DNA of 64,000 nt from Solirubrobacteraceae bacterium (GCA_016462625.1 JAEMSV010000006.1:1-64000); one strand, 5' to 3'; counted from the stretch's first letter, positions 36,485 through 45,237 are shown. Numbers and translations: made by a program. The notes: a model not told the origin generated them from the letters alone.

Positions 36485-39049
36485 TCAGCGGAGGGTTCGT
36501 CGGTCGGAGATCGCCAGGAGGAACCCCGCGGCCGCGAGCGCCGGCATCGTCACCGCCGGCATCTCCCAGTCCCAGTCGGCGCATGCGTGCACGGCGTAGA
36601 CGATGAGCAACGCGGCGGGACCGGCCGCGAGCGGGGTCGCGCGGCGCGCCCCCACGGCCCCCACCCCCACCGCGCCGCCGAAGCCGAGCAGGAGAAGCAG
36701 CCCGATGAGCCCCAACTCCGCGAGTGTCTCGATCGGAAGCGAATGGGCGTCGCGGACCGGTTCGTCGAGGTCGCGGTCACGCAGCCAGACGACGCCGAAG
36801 CCGCCGCTGCCGACCCCGGCGAGCGGATGGTCCGCGGCCGCGTCGAGGGCGACCTTCCAGTACGCGTAGCGATTGGAGTCCGTCGACGCGAGGCGATCCG
36901 CGGTGGCGCCGGTCTTCGGCGTCCCGACGCCTGGGCCGCGCTCCACCCCCACGACCAGTGCCAGGGCGGCAAAGACGACGGCCGAGGCGAGGATGGCGAC
37001 GGTCACCGGATGTCTGGCGCGGATCCGCGGCGCGGGGCGGGCGTCGCCCTCCGTGATCCACCCGCGCGCTGCCACGGCAACCGCCGCAGAGCCGACCAGG
37101 ACCGCGAGGACCACCGCGCCCTGCCACGACCGGTGTCCGGTGCTCCCCTCCGCGGCGCGCACGCCGCCGAGCGCGCTCGCCAGGAGGCACGGCGGGGCGG
37201 CGAGGACCACCGACAGCAGCGCGGCCCGGGCCGCCGCTCCACCGGGCGCGAGCAGCGCGGCCGCCCCGAGGCCCACGATCCCCGCCAGCAGGCCGCCTCG
37301 CGAGAAGCTCAGCCAGACCCCGAGCGCGAGCGCCGGAGCCGCGGCCAGCGCGACCGCGCGCAGCCAGGTCCGGCGGTCGGGCTCTCCGGCGAGCGCCACG
37401 CACGCGACGAGCCCCATCGCCGCGAGCGCGCCCATCGCGTTCCAGTAGGTCAGCGGCTGCTCGAGCCGCCCGGCCGAGCTCACCGTCTGCGTGACATCGA
37501 CAAGCCAGGGCACGAGCCGTCCGGCCAGGCCGTACCCGATCACGAGCGCCGCCCCGGCAGCGAAGGCCGGGAGGACCGCGCGGCGCGCCCGCCCCGCCAG
37601 GGTCGCGGCGGCCAGGATCAGCACGCCGAGATACAGCAGTGCGCGCTGTGCGTCGTCGACGGCCTGCTCGGAGACCGGCGCCCAGTCGATCGACAGCGCC
37701 GTCCACGCCATCAGCCCGGCGAACGTCCCGATGGCCACCCGCCCGGCAGCCGCACGCGGCCAGGGCCGCGTGCCCGCCAGCGCGACGAACGCGACCGTCG
37801 CCCACACCACGATCGCCGCCGCAATGCGCGACGTGTCGTAGTAGCCGCCGCTGAAGAACGCGAGCACCGGCGCCGCGCCGAGGACGACGAGCGCCCCGAT
37901 GAGGTCCACCCCGTCGGCACGGGACATGCCCGGACGGGCGGCGATCCGCTTCCCGGCCCGGCGCCCCGCGGCGATCGCGGGCCGCTCGATCAGCGACCAC
38001 GACGCGGCGCCCAGCCCGATCGAGACCGCGCTGCCGACGAGCACGAACCCCACGGTCCCGATCCTGTCCTGGACGTCCCAGCGATCGAGCTGGATCAGCA
38101 CGGCGAGATGCCACAGATAGAGGCCGTACGACCGCACACCGATCCACCGGGCCGGCCCTGACGACCAGAAGGCTGGCGACGCCGCCAGCGCCACGGGCGC
38201 GATCAGGGCAGCGGCGATCGCGGTCTTGGCGAGATGGTCGGTCAACAGGCGCGGCACGGCACCGCCGTCGGGGTCGATCGCGCCGAGCAGGCCGAAGCCC
38301 GCGAACGCGGCGACGGTGAGGGCGATGCCTGTGGGCGCGCGCAGCGTCACCCCACGGGCCGCCGCGATCGCGAGCGCCATGCCCACGGCGAACTGGTCGA
38401 CCCACGCCGGAGGCCACGCGATCCGCGTCACGTCGGCGTTCCCGTCCTCGACGAGACGCGCCATCACGACCTTCCACGCGACGCTCAGCAGCGCGAGGAC
38501 GCCCAGCGCGACGAGCTCACCGCGCACCCCGGCCCACCGGGCGACCGCCCCGGCCACGAACGCGACCCAGAAGCCGAGCAGCGCGTAGAGGACGACCTCG
38601 ACGTCAAGCGTCCACGCCTGGCCGATCCCGCCGGTGAACGTCGCCGGATCGTAGATCTGCAGGAACAGGCCGTACCGCGCGAGCCCCTCCAGCGTGAAGA
38701 CCCCGGAGAGCCCCAGCACGAGGGCCACGAGCGGCAGCGCCACCCAGTACGCCGGCCCGATCCGGCTGATCCGGCGCACCGCGTAGTCCCGCAGCGACGG
38801 TGTCGGGCGGCCTGCGGTGCGCGCCCGGGCGAACGGCAGGTACAGCAGGAACCCGGAGATCACGAAGAAGATCGAGACCCCGATGTTCAGCCGCGTGACC
38901 CACGCTTTGCCGGCGACGTCGAACGCCGTCAGAACGAAGAAGAGGTGGTAGACGAGGATCGTCAGCGCCGCGAGCGCGCGCAGCCCGTCGAACCCGTGCA
39001 GGTGCGAGCGGACAGACCGCGGCGCGTCTGCTGGTCCGGTCGCGCTCAT
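36485..39049 (-). CDS. Fusion of acyltransferase-3 (OafA-like) and O-antigen ligase/polymerase domains
   Basis: 854 residues from an ATG overlapping the upstream stop. Residues 1-370 are an acyltransferase_3 membrane domain: FDGLRALAALTILVYHLFF with the catalytic-type His, SIFFVISGFLLYLP, RRISRIGPAYW, and LYLWHLAVLIQL. From about 375 the protein continues as a Wzy/WaaL-type domain with some ten helices; the loop WLSFSRGGLLAG and SNRYAYWKVALDAAADHPLAGVGSGGFG with HSLPIETLAELGLIGLLLLL are hallmarks of O-antigen ligases. The frame is open throughout; Met375 at the junction could serve as a second start. Likely acylates and ligates or polymerises the exported sugar. Confidence 0.88.
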   Translation of the reverse strand: MSATGPADAPRSVRSHLHGFDGLRALAALTILVYHLFFVLTAFDVAGKAWVTRLNIGVSIFFVISGFLLYLPFARARTAGRPTPSLRDYAVRRISRIGPAYWVALPLVALVLGLSGVFTLEGLARYGLFLQIYDPATFTGGIGQAWTLDVEVVLYALLGFWVAFVAGAVARWAGVRGELVALGVLALLSVAWKVVMARLVEDGNADVTRIAWPPAWVDQFAVGMALAIAAARGVTLRAPTGIALTVAAFAGFGLLGAIDPDGGAVPRLLTDHLAKTAIAAALIAPVALAASPAFWSSGPARWIGVRSYGLYLWHLAVLIQLDRWDVQDRIGTVGFVLVGSAVSIGLGAASWSLIERPAIAAGRRAGKRIAARPGMSRADGVDLIGALVVLGAAPVLAFFSGGYYDTSRIAAAIVVWATVAFVALAGTRPWPRAAAGRVAIGTFAGLMAWTALSIDWAPVSEQAVDDAQRALLYLGVLILAAATLAGRARRAVLPAFAAGAALVIGYGLAGRLVPWLVDVTQTVSSAGRLEQPLTYWNAMGALAAMGLVACVALAGEPDRRTWLRAVALAAAPALALGVWLSFSRGGLLAGIVGLGAAALLAPGGAAARAALLSVVLAAPPCLLASALGGVRAAEGSTGHRSWQGAVVLAVLVGSAAVAVAARGWITEGDARPAPRIRARHPVTVAILASAVVFAALALVVGVERGPGVGTPKTGATADRLASTDSNRYAYWKVALDAAADHPLAGVGSGGFGVVWLRDRDLDEPVRDAHSLPIETLAELGLIGLLLLLGFGGAVGVGAVGARRATPLAAGPAALLIVYAVHACADWDWEMPAVTMPALAAAGFLLAISDRRTLR

Positions 39050-40623
39050 GGCGTGACCCGGTAGACGGTGGCGCAGCCGAAGCGTCGCGGCGGATCGGTG
39101 AAGCCGGCGACCGTCGCATCGATGTCCGCGCGGCCGTGGCAGTCGGCGAGCAGGAACCGCGCGCCGCTGGCCCGGACCAGCCGCTCGGCCCGCTCGGAGT
39201 CGAGCTTGCCGCCGAACAGCGCCTCCATCTGCTCGCGGCGCTCGTCGAAGTCCGGCGACCACGAGCCCGCCCCGATGTACGTCTCACGCCCGGTGTAGGC
39301 CGGGACCGCCGCGCCGAGGTACACCGGCGTCAGGACGCCACCCGTCTCGGAAGCGCTGTCGAGGTACCGCAGCGCGTCGCGCTCCCCGTCCTCGAGGAAG
39401 AACGCTTGGTAGCCGCGGTTGATCGCGCTGCGCAGATTGTCCACCCGGTACAGCGTCCCCGGCACGACCAGCAGCGACACGGCCGCCACCACCCACCAGC
39501 GGACCGCCGGGTCCCAGAGCGGTCGCTCCCCGAGCCGGCTGCGCACGCCCACCGCCGCGAGCACCGCGAGCGGGATCGTCAGGCCCTGGAACGCGTGGAA
39601 CGGGAACGTGCCGAAGGGCAGATAGAAGACGAGCAGCCCCATCGGGATCCAGAGCCGGATCGCGACATCGGTGAACGACGGCGCCGGGAGCCGCAGCGCG
39701 AGCAGCGCGGGGATGCCCAGCGGCGCGAGGCCGAGCAGCGTCGTCTCGATGCCCCAGCGCGGGATCTGGTTGATCTCCCCCGCCAGCTCCCAGGACGCGT
39801 CGAGCCGGGACAGCAGGAGGTAATAGACGAGCGGCAGCGCGATCGCCGCCATCGGGCCCAGCAGGTCCAGCACGGCGCGCGGCCACGCGTGGCCGCGCCG
39901 CGCGATCGACCACAGCTCCGTACCGCCGAGGACGAGCGCGATCGTCACGCCCTGCCACGGCTGCAGCCAGGCGCAGAGCAGCCCGAGCCCTGCGGTCGCC
40001 GCGAGCATCCGCCCCCGACCGCCGTCGCGCCCGCGCTCGTAGGCCAGCATGGCGAGCGGCATCAGCCCAATCGCCAGGGCGGAGAACTGGTAGCCCCAGA
40101 GCCACGTGCCGGACCACAGCTCGCCGCTGACGAAGTCCTGCTCCAGCTCGAAGCCGGGCCCGCCAAGCCCGGTCCAGCCCACCAAGGCGGCGATCGGCGA
40201 CGCCGTGAACAGCGCGAGGACGAGTGCGAGGCGACGGTCGTCGGTTCTGACGATCACGCAACGCGTCAGCGCCCAGGTCCCGAGGAACAGGACCACCACC
40301 GCGACGGGCTTCCACACCGTGTAGGCGGCCACCAGCCCCAGGCCGAGCTGGTGCAGGAGCCCACTGATGAGGAGCCCCGGATGCACGAACGGCCGCGGCC
40401 CCGGCCGCAGGTCGTAGAGATTGCCGATCCCGACGTGCTCGCCGGCCTGGCGCAGCCAGTTGAGGTACTGCATCGGATCGGCGACGAGGAACCCGTCGCC
40501 TCCGGTGATGGTGCCGCCCTGGGTCAGGACCCGGACGACCAGCGCCGTCATCGCGGTGAAGGCGAGGATGAGCAGCGCCAGGAGCGCGACGACGTCGAAG
40601 CGGTCGAGGCGCGGGCGCGTCAC
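39046..40623 (-). CDS. GT-C-like polytopic membrane protein, probable glycosyltransferase (paralogue of 46593)
   Basis: 525 residues, about 11-12 hydrophobic segments, from a GTG overlapping the GT2 stop. The first outer loop carries GGDGFLVADPMQYLNWLRQAGEHVGIGNLYDL, acidic as in GT-C glycosyltransferases, and the C-terminal soluble part has PAYTGRETYIGAGSWSPDFDERREQMEALF and FLLADCHGRAD. The same blocks recur in the protein at 46593-48251, so these are paralogues. GT-C enzymes use polyprenyl-phosphate sugars outside the membrane; the GT2 gene directly upstream could make such a donor. Specific activity unknown. Confidence 0.75.
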   Translation of the reverse strand: MTRPRLDRFDVVALLALLILAFTAMTALVVRVLTQGGTITGGDGFLVADPMQYLNWLRQAGEHVGIGNLYDLRPGPRPFVHPGLLISGLLHQLGLGLVAAYTVWKPVAVVVLFLGTWALTRCVIVRTDDRRLALVLALFTASPIAALVGWTGLGGPGFELEQDFVSGELWSGTWLWGYQFSALAIGLMPLAMLAYERGRDGGRGRMLAATAGLGLLCAWLQPWQGVTIALVLGGTELWSIARRGHAWPRAVLDLLGPMAAIALPLVYYLLLSRLDASWELAGEINQIPRWGIETTLLGLAPLGIPALLALRLPAPSFTDVAIRLWIPMGLLVFYLPFGTFPFHAFQGLTIPLAVLAAVGVRSRLGERPLWDPAVRWWVVAAVSLLVVPGTLYRVDNLRSAINRGYQAFFLEDGERDALRYLDSASETGGVLTPVYLGAAVPAYTGRETYIGAGSWSPDFDERREQMEALFGGKLDSERAERLVRASGARFLLADCHGRADIDATVAGFTDPPRRFGCATVYRVTP

Positions 40624-41396
40624 AGCGCGGCGGGCGGCAGCGCGTCGCCGACCGGCGGCGCCGGCGATACCGGGGGCTCGGCGGCGATCGCCCGCACGGT
40701 TCCGCGAGCCCGGTGCAGCTCGCGCAGGACCGGGACGAAGACCCGGGCCATCTGCAGCCGCGAGCCGCGGCGGTCGTTCCACGTGATGCCGCGCTCGACG
40801 ATCCGGAACCCGAGCGCGCGCGCCACCGCGATCGCCTCGGCATCGAACACCCAGCCGGGCAGGTCCACGCGCGCGAAGGTCGCCTCGGCCGCGGGGCCCC
40901 GCCAGAGCTTGAAGCCGCAGAAGAGATCGCGCGTCGGCTCGCGCAGCGCCGCGCGGCAGAGGGCGATGAAGCCATGTCCGGCGATGCGGCGCCGCAGCGG
41001 CTGGCGCAGCCCCACCCGCGACTCGCCGACGGCGCGGGACCCGACGACCAGGTCCGCGTCCCGGATATCGGCGAGCATCTCCGGCAGCGAGACGAGCGAG
41101 CCCGCGCAGTCGGCGTCGCAGTGGAGCCGCAGCTCGCCGGTGGCCTCCAGCATCCCGCGGCGCACGGATCCGCCCTTGCCGATGTTCTCGGGGTTGCGCA
41201 GCAGCCGGATCCGTGTGTCGGAGAGCAGCGGCGCGAGCGCGCCGACCGTCCCGTCCGTCGACGCGTTGTCGACGACGAGGATCTCGAAGGAACCGCCGAG
41301 CCGCTCGAGCGTCGTCACGATCCCGCCGACCGTCGCGGCGATCTCCTGCTCCTCGTTGAACGCGGGAACGACGACGGAGATACGCGGAGCCGCCAT
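40620..41396 (-). CDS. Family 2 glycosyltransferase, polyprenyl-phosphate sugar synthase-like
   Basis: 258 residues. ISVVVPAFNEEQEIAATVGGI, ILVVDNASTDGT, LRNPENIGKGGSVRRGMLEATGELRLHCDADCAGS with DAD as the metal-binding motif, and DLFCGFKLWRG follow the dolichol/undecaprenyl-phosphate glycosyltransferase pattern. These make lipid-linked monosaccharides on the inner face. No C-terminal TM pair is present. The product would be a donor for the GT-C-like protein encoded next. TAGCTT lies ten bases before the ATG, overlapping the -10 of the divergent gene. Confidence 0.88.
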   Translation of the reverse strand: MAAPRISVVVPAFNEEQEIAATVGGIVTTLERLGGSFEILVVDNASTDGTVGALAPLLSDTRIRLLRNPENIGKGGSVRRGMLEATGELRLHCDADCAGSLVSLPEMLADIRDADLVVGSRAVGESRVGLRQPLRRRIAGHGFIALCRAALREPTRDLFCGFKLWRGPAAEATFARVDLPGWVFDAEAIAVARALGFRIVERGITWNDRRGSRLQMARVFVPVLRELHRARGTVRAIAAEPPVSPAPPVGDALPPAAL

Positions 41397-41405
41397 GAGC
41401 GCCGG

Positions 41406-41412
41406 TAAGCTA
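41406..41412. promoter_or_regulatory. Divergent promoter with overlapping -10 boxes
   Basis: TAAGCTA reads TAAGCT on the plus strand (ten bases before ATG 41422) and TAGCTT on the minus strand (ten bases before ATG 41396). One near-symmetric element appears to serve both genes. Confidence 0.5.
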
Positions 41413-41421
41413 GCGCACCGA

Positions 41422-43146
41422 ATGGGCGCTACTCGTGTGTGCGGCATCTGCGGCGGTGCCGCGGCCTTCTACCTGGCCGGAGCCACCGAGGTGGCTGACC
41501 CCGGTGCAATGTCTCCGACGTGCCACGTCCCGGGACAGCATGGCCACCTGTATCGCTGCCGCGAATGCGGCACCGTGCAGCAGCCGGATCTCCCCGCGGG
41601 GCTGGAGCTCACCGAGCTCTACCGGGCGATGCACGACGAGGAGTACCTCGGTCAGGAGCGCGGGCGCCGCCAGACGGCGAACCGCATCCTCGACCTCATC
41701 GCCGGGCACGTGGGCGGGCTGGGTACGAGTTCTGACGTGCGGTTCCTCGACGTCGGATGCGGCCACGCGCTGCTGCTCGACGAGGCCGCCAAGCGCGGGT
41801 ACGAGACCACAGGCCTCGAGCTGTCCTCGGGCGCGGCCCAACACGGCCGTGACGTCCTCGGCCTCGACGTGCGCGAGCAGACGGTCGAGGATCTCGCCGC
41901 CGAGGGCTGCGAGCCGTTCGACGTGATCGTCCTCGCCGACGTCATCGAGCACCTCGACGATCCAGTCGGGATCCTCGACCAGATCACCAGCCTGCTCGCC
42001 CCCGGCGGCATCCTGTGCGTCATCACACCGGATCCGTCGTCGGCCACGGCGCGCCTGGCGCGCGGGCGCTGGTGGGGCTATCTGCCGGCGCACACCTACC
42101 TCCTCCCCCGGCGCACGCTGCGCGAGCTCATGTCGTCGCGCGGGCTCGTCGTTTCGACCGACATCCCGCTCGTGCGCGACTTCACGCTGGGCTACTGGAT
42201 GTCCGGCTTCGCCGAGCGCAGCGGCGTGATCGCCAAGGTCGTCGAGCGCGCGGCGCGCAGCCGCCGGGCCGACACGATGCTGTCGCTCTCCCTGGGCGAC
42301 GAGCGCGTGGTGCTCGCCCACAAGGTCGAGATCCTGCGCACCGACGAGCCGCTGGCCCGACCGCGCGGCGGCGAGCAGAACGTGCTCGTGGTGCTGCCCG
42401 CGTACAACGCCGCGAAGACCATCGGCCAGGTCGCCGAGGAGCTCCCGGCGGGCGCCGCCGACGGCGTGCTGCTCGTCGACGACTGCTCGCCCGACGACAC
42501 GACCGAGGTCGCGCTCGAGCACGGGTTCGACGTCCTGCGCCACCCGGTCAACCGCGGCTACGGCGCCAACCAGAAGTCCTGTTACGTCCAGGCCGCGCGC
42601 GAGGACTTCGACGCCGTCGTCATGGTCCACGCCGACAACCAGTACGACCCGGCGCTCGTGCCGCAGATCGTCGCCCCGATCCTGGAGGGCCGCGCCGATG
42701 TCGTGATCGGTTCCCGGCTGCTGGAGGACCGCGCGATCCAGGGCGGCATGCCCCGCTGGAAGTGGGTCGGCAACCGCTTCCTCACCAGCGTCGAGAACCT
42801 CGCCTTCCGGCGGTCGTATTCGGAGTACCACACCGGCTACCGCGCGTTCTCGGTCGAGTTCCTGCGCTCCATCGCCTTCCTGCGCAACAGCGACGAGTTC
42901 GTCTTCGACCAGGAGATCTTCGCCCAGGCCGTCGCACGCGGCGCCCGGGTCGAGGAGGTCGCCATCCCGACCCGGTACTTCCTCGAGGCATCGAGCGTGT
43001 CGTTCCCGGACAGCGTCGAGTACGGGCTGCGGACGCTCTACGTCCTGGCCCGCTTCCGCATGGCCGAGCACGGCAAGCGCTGGGCGCCCCTCGGAGCTCC
43101 CGCGGTCCGGCTGGACGCCGACCCGGAGCCCGTCCTCGAGCGGTGA
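41422..43146 (+). CDS. Three-domain protein: zinc ribbon, SAM methyltransferase, family 2 glycosyltransferase
   Basis: 574 residues. Cys7/Cys10 and Cys46/Cys49 form a CxxC...CxxC zinc ribbon. A class I methyltransferase follows (FLDVGCGHALLLDEA near 106-120; VIVLADVIEHLDDP; LLAPGGILCVITPDP), the layout of sugar C-methyltransferase-like enzymes. From residue 317 a GT2 domain begins: VLVVLPAYNAAKTIG, GVLLVDDCSPDDTTEVA, VMVHADNQYDP and VIGSRLL, as in polyprenyl-phosphate glycosyltransferases. One chain could methylate and transfer a sugar. The stop overlaps the flippase GTG. Confidence 0.87.
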   Translation: MGATRVCGICGGAAAFYLAGATEVADPGAMSPTCHVPGQHGHLYRCRECGTVQQPDLPAGLELTELYRAMHDEEYLGQERGRRQTANRILDLIAGHVGGLGTSSDVRFLDVGCGHALLLDEAAKRGYETTGLELSSGAAQHGRDVLGLDVREQTVEDLAAEGCEPFDVIVLADVIEHLDDPVGILDQITSLLAPGGILCVITPDPSSATARLARGRWWGYLPAHTYLLPRRTLRELMSSRGLVVSTDIPLVRDFTLGYWMSGFAERSGVIAKVVERAARSRRADTMLSLSLGDERVVLAHKVEILRTDEPLARPRGGEQNVLVVLPAYNAAKTIGQVAEELPAGAADGVLLVDDCSPDDTTEVALEHGFDVLRHPVNRGYGANQKSCYVQAAREDFDAVVMVHADNQYDPALVPQIVAPILEGRADVVIGSRLLEDRAIQGGMPRWKWVGNRFLTSVENLAFRRSYSEYHTGYRAFSVEFLRSIAFLRNSDEFVFDQEIFAQAVARGARVEEVAIPTRYFLEASSVSFPDSVEYGLRTLYVLARFRMAEHGKRWAPLGAPAVRLDADPEPVLER

Positions 43147-44570
43147 CCGACGAGGACGCGCCGGTCGCCCGGCGCGTCGCCGCCAGCGCCGGGTGGCAGG
43201 GCGCCGCGAAGATCGCGGTCGCGGGCATCGGCGTCGCGTCGGTCGCGGTGCTCACGCGGTACCTGGGAACCGAGAGCTACGGCGCCTACGCGCTGGGCTT
43301 CAGCTACCTCGCGCTGTTCGGCGCCGTCGCCGACCTCGGGCTCTTCTCGATCCTCGTTCGGGAGATCAGCCGTGAACCGGAGCGCGCGGGCGAGCTGGTC
43401 GGCAACGGGATCGCGCTGCGCGCCGTGCTGTGGCTGGTCGTCTCGATCGTGGCGGTCGGGATCTCGCTGGTCCTGCCCTACGAGCCGGAGGTCCACGTCG
43501 CGATCGCCCTGGCGGCGCTGCCGTTCGGGCTCGGGCTCATCAACGGCGCGGTGCTCGCCGGGCTGCAGGCGCGGCTCTCGATGGCGGGCGCGAGCGGCGC
43601 GGAGGTCGCGGGGCGAGCGGTCACCTTCGGCGCCGCGGTGGCGGTCGCTGCGCTGGACCTGGGCTTCGCCGCGGTCATGCTCACCGCCGCGCTGGGCGCC
43701 GCCGTGACGCTCGCGCTGACGACCCTGGCGGCGCGGGGCGCGTTCGCGCTACGTCCGCGCATGGACCTGGCCGTCTGGCGGATGCTGCTGTTCGCGAGCA
43801 TCCCGCTCGGCCTCGCGCTTGGCATCAACGAGCTCTACTTCCGCGCCGACCAGCTGATCATCTCGCTGTCCCGCCCCCTCGAGGAGGTCGGCTGGTACGG
43901 ACTGGCGTTCCGCGTCGTCGAGATCACCGCGACGCTGCCGGGCACGCTGCTCGTCTCGCTGTTCCCCGTGATGGCGGTGCAGGTCGCCCGGCGCGACCCG
44001 CAGCTGCGGGCGACGATGCAGACCGGATTCGACATCCTCGTCGCAGTCGGCGCGCCGCTGGCGCTCGGCGGGCTCGTGCTCGCCGGACCCGTCGTCGTGG
44101 CGGTCGCGGGCGAGGACTTCGCCGACGCCGCGGACCCGCTGAGCATCCTGCTGTTCGCCGCCGCGCTGATGTTCGTCAACGGGCTGCTCGGCTACGCCCT
44201 GATCGCCCGTGACCGCCAGCGCGACACGCTCTGGCTGAACGTGGCCGCGCTCACCTGCAACCTCGCCCTGAACGTCGCGCTCGTGCCCGAGTACGGGATC
44301 GAGGCCGCGGCGGCGACCGCGGTCGTCAGCGAGCTGCTGATCCTCGGCGGCGCGCTGTGGCTGGTCCACCGCCACCTGGGCATCCTGCCGGGGCCCGGGA
44401 TGCTGTTCCGGGCGGTGGCCGCCGCGGCGGCGATGACGGGCGTCCTGTGGCTGTGCGACGCCGCGCCGCTTCTCGTCCTGCTGGCGATCGCGGCGGTGAC
44501 GTACCCGCTCGCGCTGTGGGCGGTCGGCGGAATCCGCCGCGAGCAGCTCGACGCGCTCCGACGCCGTTGA
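43143..44570 (+). CDS. Second polysaccharide flippase (MOP superfamily, Wzx-like)
   Basis: 475 residues from a GTG overlapping the upstream stop. ASVAVLTRYLGTESYGAYALGFSYLALFGAVADLGLFSILVREISRE is the classic Wzx/RfbX opening; about 14 helices follow, with SIPLGLALGINELYFRADQLIIS in the middle half as in MATE-like transporters. It would export the unit made by the zinc-ribbon/MTase/GT2 protein encoded just before it. The two flippases in this region may serve two different glycans or one pathway each way. Confidence 0.9.
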   Translation: MTDEDAPVARRVAASAGWQGAAKIAVAGIGVASVAVLTRYLGTESYGAYALGFSYLALFGAVADLGLFSILVREISREPERAGELVGNGIALRAVLWLVVSIVAVGISLVLPYEPEVHVAIALAALPFGLGLINGAVLAGLQARLSMAGASGAEVAGRAVTFGAAVAVAALDLGFAAVMLTAALGAAVTLALTTLAARGAFALRPRMDLAVWRMLLFASIPLGLALGINELYFRADQLIISLSRPLEEVGWYGLAFRVVEITATLPGTLLVSLFPVMAVQVARRDPQLRATMQTGFDILVAVGAPLALGGLVLAGPVVVAVAGEDFADAADPLSILLFAAALMFVNGLLGYALIARDRQRDTLWLNVAALTCNLALNVALVPEYGIEAAAATAVVSELLILGGALWLVHRHLGILPGPGMLFRAVAAAAAMTGVLWLCDAAPLLVLLAIAAVTYPLALWAVGGIRREQLDALRRR

Positions 44571-44614
44571 ACGTCAGATCGGTCCCCCCATAGAGGCGCC
44601 GATCGGACGTTCAA
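44567..44614. terminator. 16-bp inverted repeat between convergent flippase and FliL-like genes
   Basis: TTGAACGTCAGATCGG and CCGATCGGACGTTCAA match at 15 of 16 positions with a 16-base spacer; the left arm includes the flippase stop. No T-run follows on either strand. The rest of 44615-44690 shows nothing else. A U-less terminator or a protein site are both possible. Confidence 0.5.
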
Positions 44615-44690
44615 GCTGGGGCGCGTCCTGCCGAGCACGGTTCACGTTCACGATGACCAAGCCGGCCACGTCTCATGCATGTGCGAGAGC

Positions 44691-45134
44691 TCAGCTGACG
44701 ATCACGTCGGGCAGCAGCACCCGGCGCGGGTTCACGTCGGTGTGCGCCTTGATCCGCCGCTCCAGGAGCTCCTCGAGCCTGCGGCGCCCTGCGACGGTCC
44801 GCAGCGCGGCCGGGTCCTGATTCGTCGTGGTGTCCGTGACGATGTCCCGGATCACCGCCTCCTGCTCGAGCTGCCCCTCGGCGGCGCCACGCTTGACGAA
44901 GCGCGGCAGCGGCTTGCGCAGTTGGAGCGCGACGGTCATGCGGACCGTCTCGTAGCCCCTGAGGTTCACGTGGAACGGCTCGGCGAGCGTGTACCAGTGG
45001 GCCGGCGGGGGCTTCTTCGCCGAGGCGGTCGGCGTGCCCGCGACCATCTTGGGCAGCTTCTCTTCGCGGTCGAGGTACCACAGGGCACCGATCGCTCCGA
45101 CGAACACCACGATGAGGGTCACGAACGACTTCAC
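44691..45134 (-). CDS. FliL-domain membrane protein outside any flagellar context
   Basis: 147 residues from GTG: one N-terminal helix (FVTLIVVFVGAIGALWYL), a short linker and a domain resembling FliL (AEPFHVNLRGYETVRMTVALQL ... EAVIRDIVTDTTTN ... AALRTVAGRRRLEELLERRIKAHTDVNPRRVLLPDVIVS). In flagella FliL surrounds the stator; FliL-like domains share the stomatin/SPFH fold. There are no flagellar genes in the window. TATCTT lies exactly six bases before the GTG. Confidence 0.7.
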   Translation of the reverse strand: MKSFVTLIVVFVGAIGALWYLDREEKLPKMVAGTPTASAKKPPPAHWYTLAEPFHVNLRGYETVRMTVALQLRKPLPRFVKRGAAEGQLEQEAVIRDIVTDTTTNQDPAALRTVAGRRRLEELLERRIKAHTDVNPRRVLLPDVIVS

Positions 45135-45140
45135 GAGTTG

Positions 45141-45146
45141 AAGATA
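45141..45146 (-). promoter_or_regulatory. -10 box of a leaderless promoter for the FliL-like gene
   Basis: TATCTT on the minus strand, six bases, then GTG 45134. Confidence 0.45.
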
Positions 45147-45222
45147 GGTGTCGACCGCTCAAACGTCACGTTGACTAGGACACACGTCCAGTAAGCGAAA
45201 AGCTGAGTGCCGGTGCGGCATC

Positions 45223-45228
45223 TATCCT
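45223..45228 (+). promoter_or_regulatory. -10 box for the GT4/GT-C operon
   Basis: TATCCT, nine bases, GTG 45238. The start has no ribosome binding site. Confidence 0.42.
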
Positions 45229-45237
45229 CGCGGCCCA

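Noticed and set aside
37900..37950. Frameshift or missed stop separating acyltransferase and ligase
   Set aside because: The frame is continuous across the junction with coherent protein on both sides; one fused product is the simplest reading, though an internal start at Met375 is noted.
39136..41421. Open frame running into the zinc-ribbon/MTase/GT2 gene from upstream
   Set aside because: The upstream part is antisense to two clear membrane and glycosyltransferase genes and has no domain. The ATG at 41422 starts right before the conserved CxxC and has a -10 box.
45147..45190. Imperfect palindrome TCAAACGTCACGTTGA between the FliL-like and GT4 genes
   Set aside because: It has a mismatch and a central offset and lies away from both -10 boxes; too weak to call an operator.
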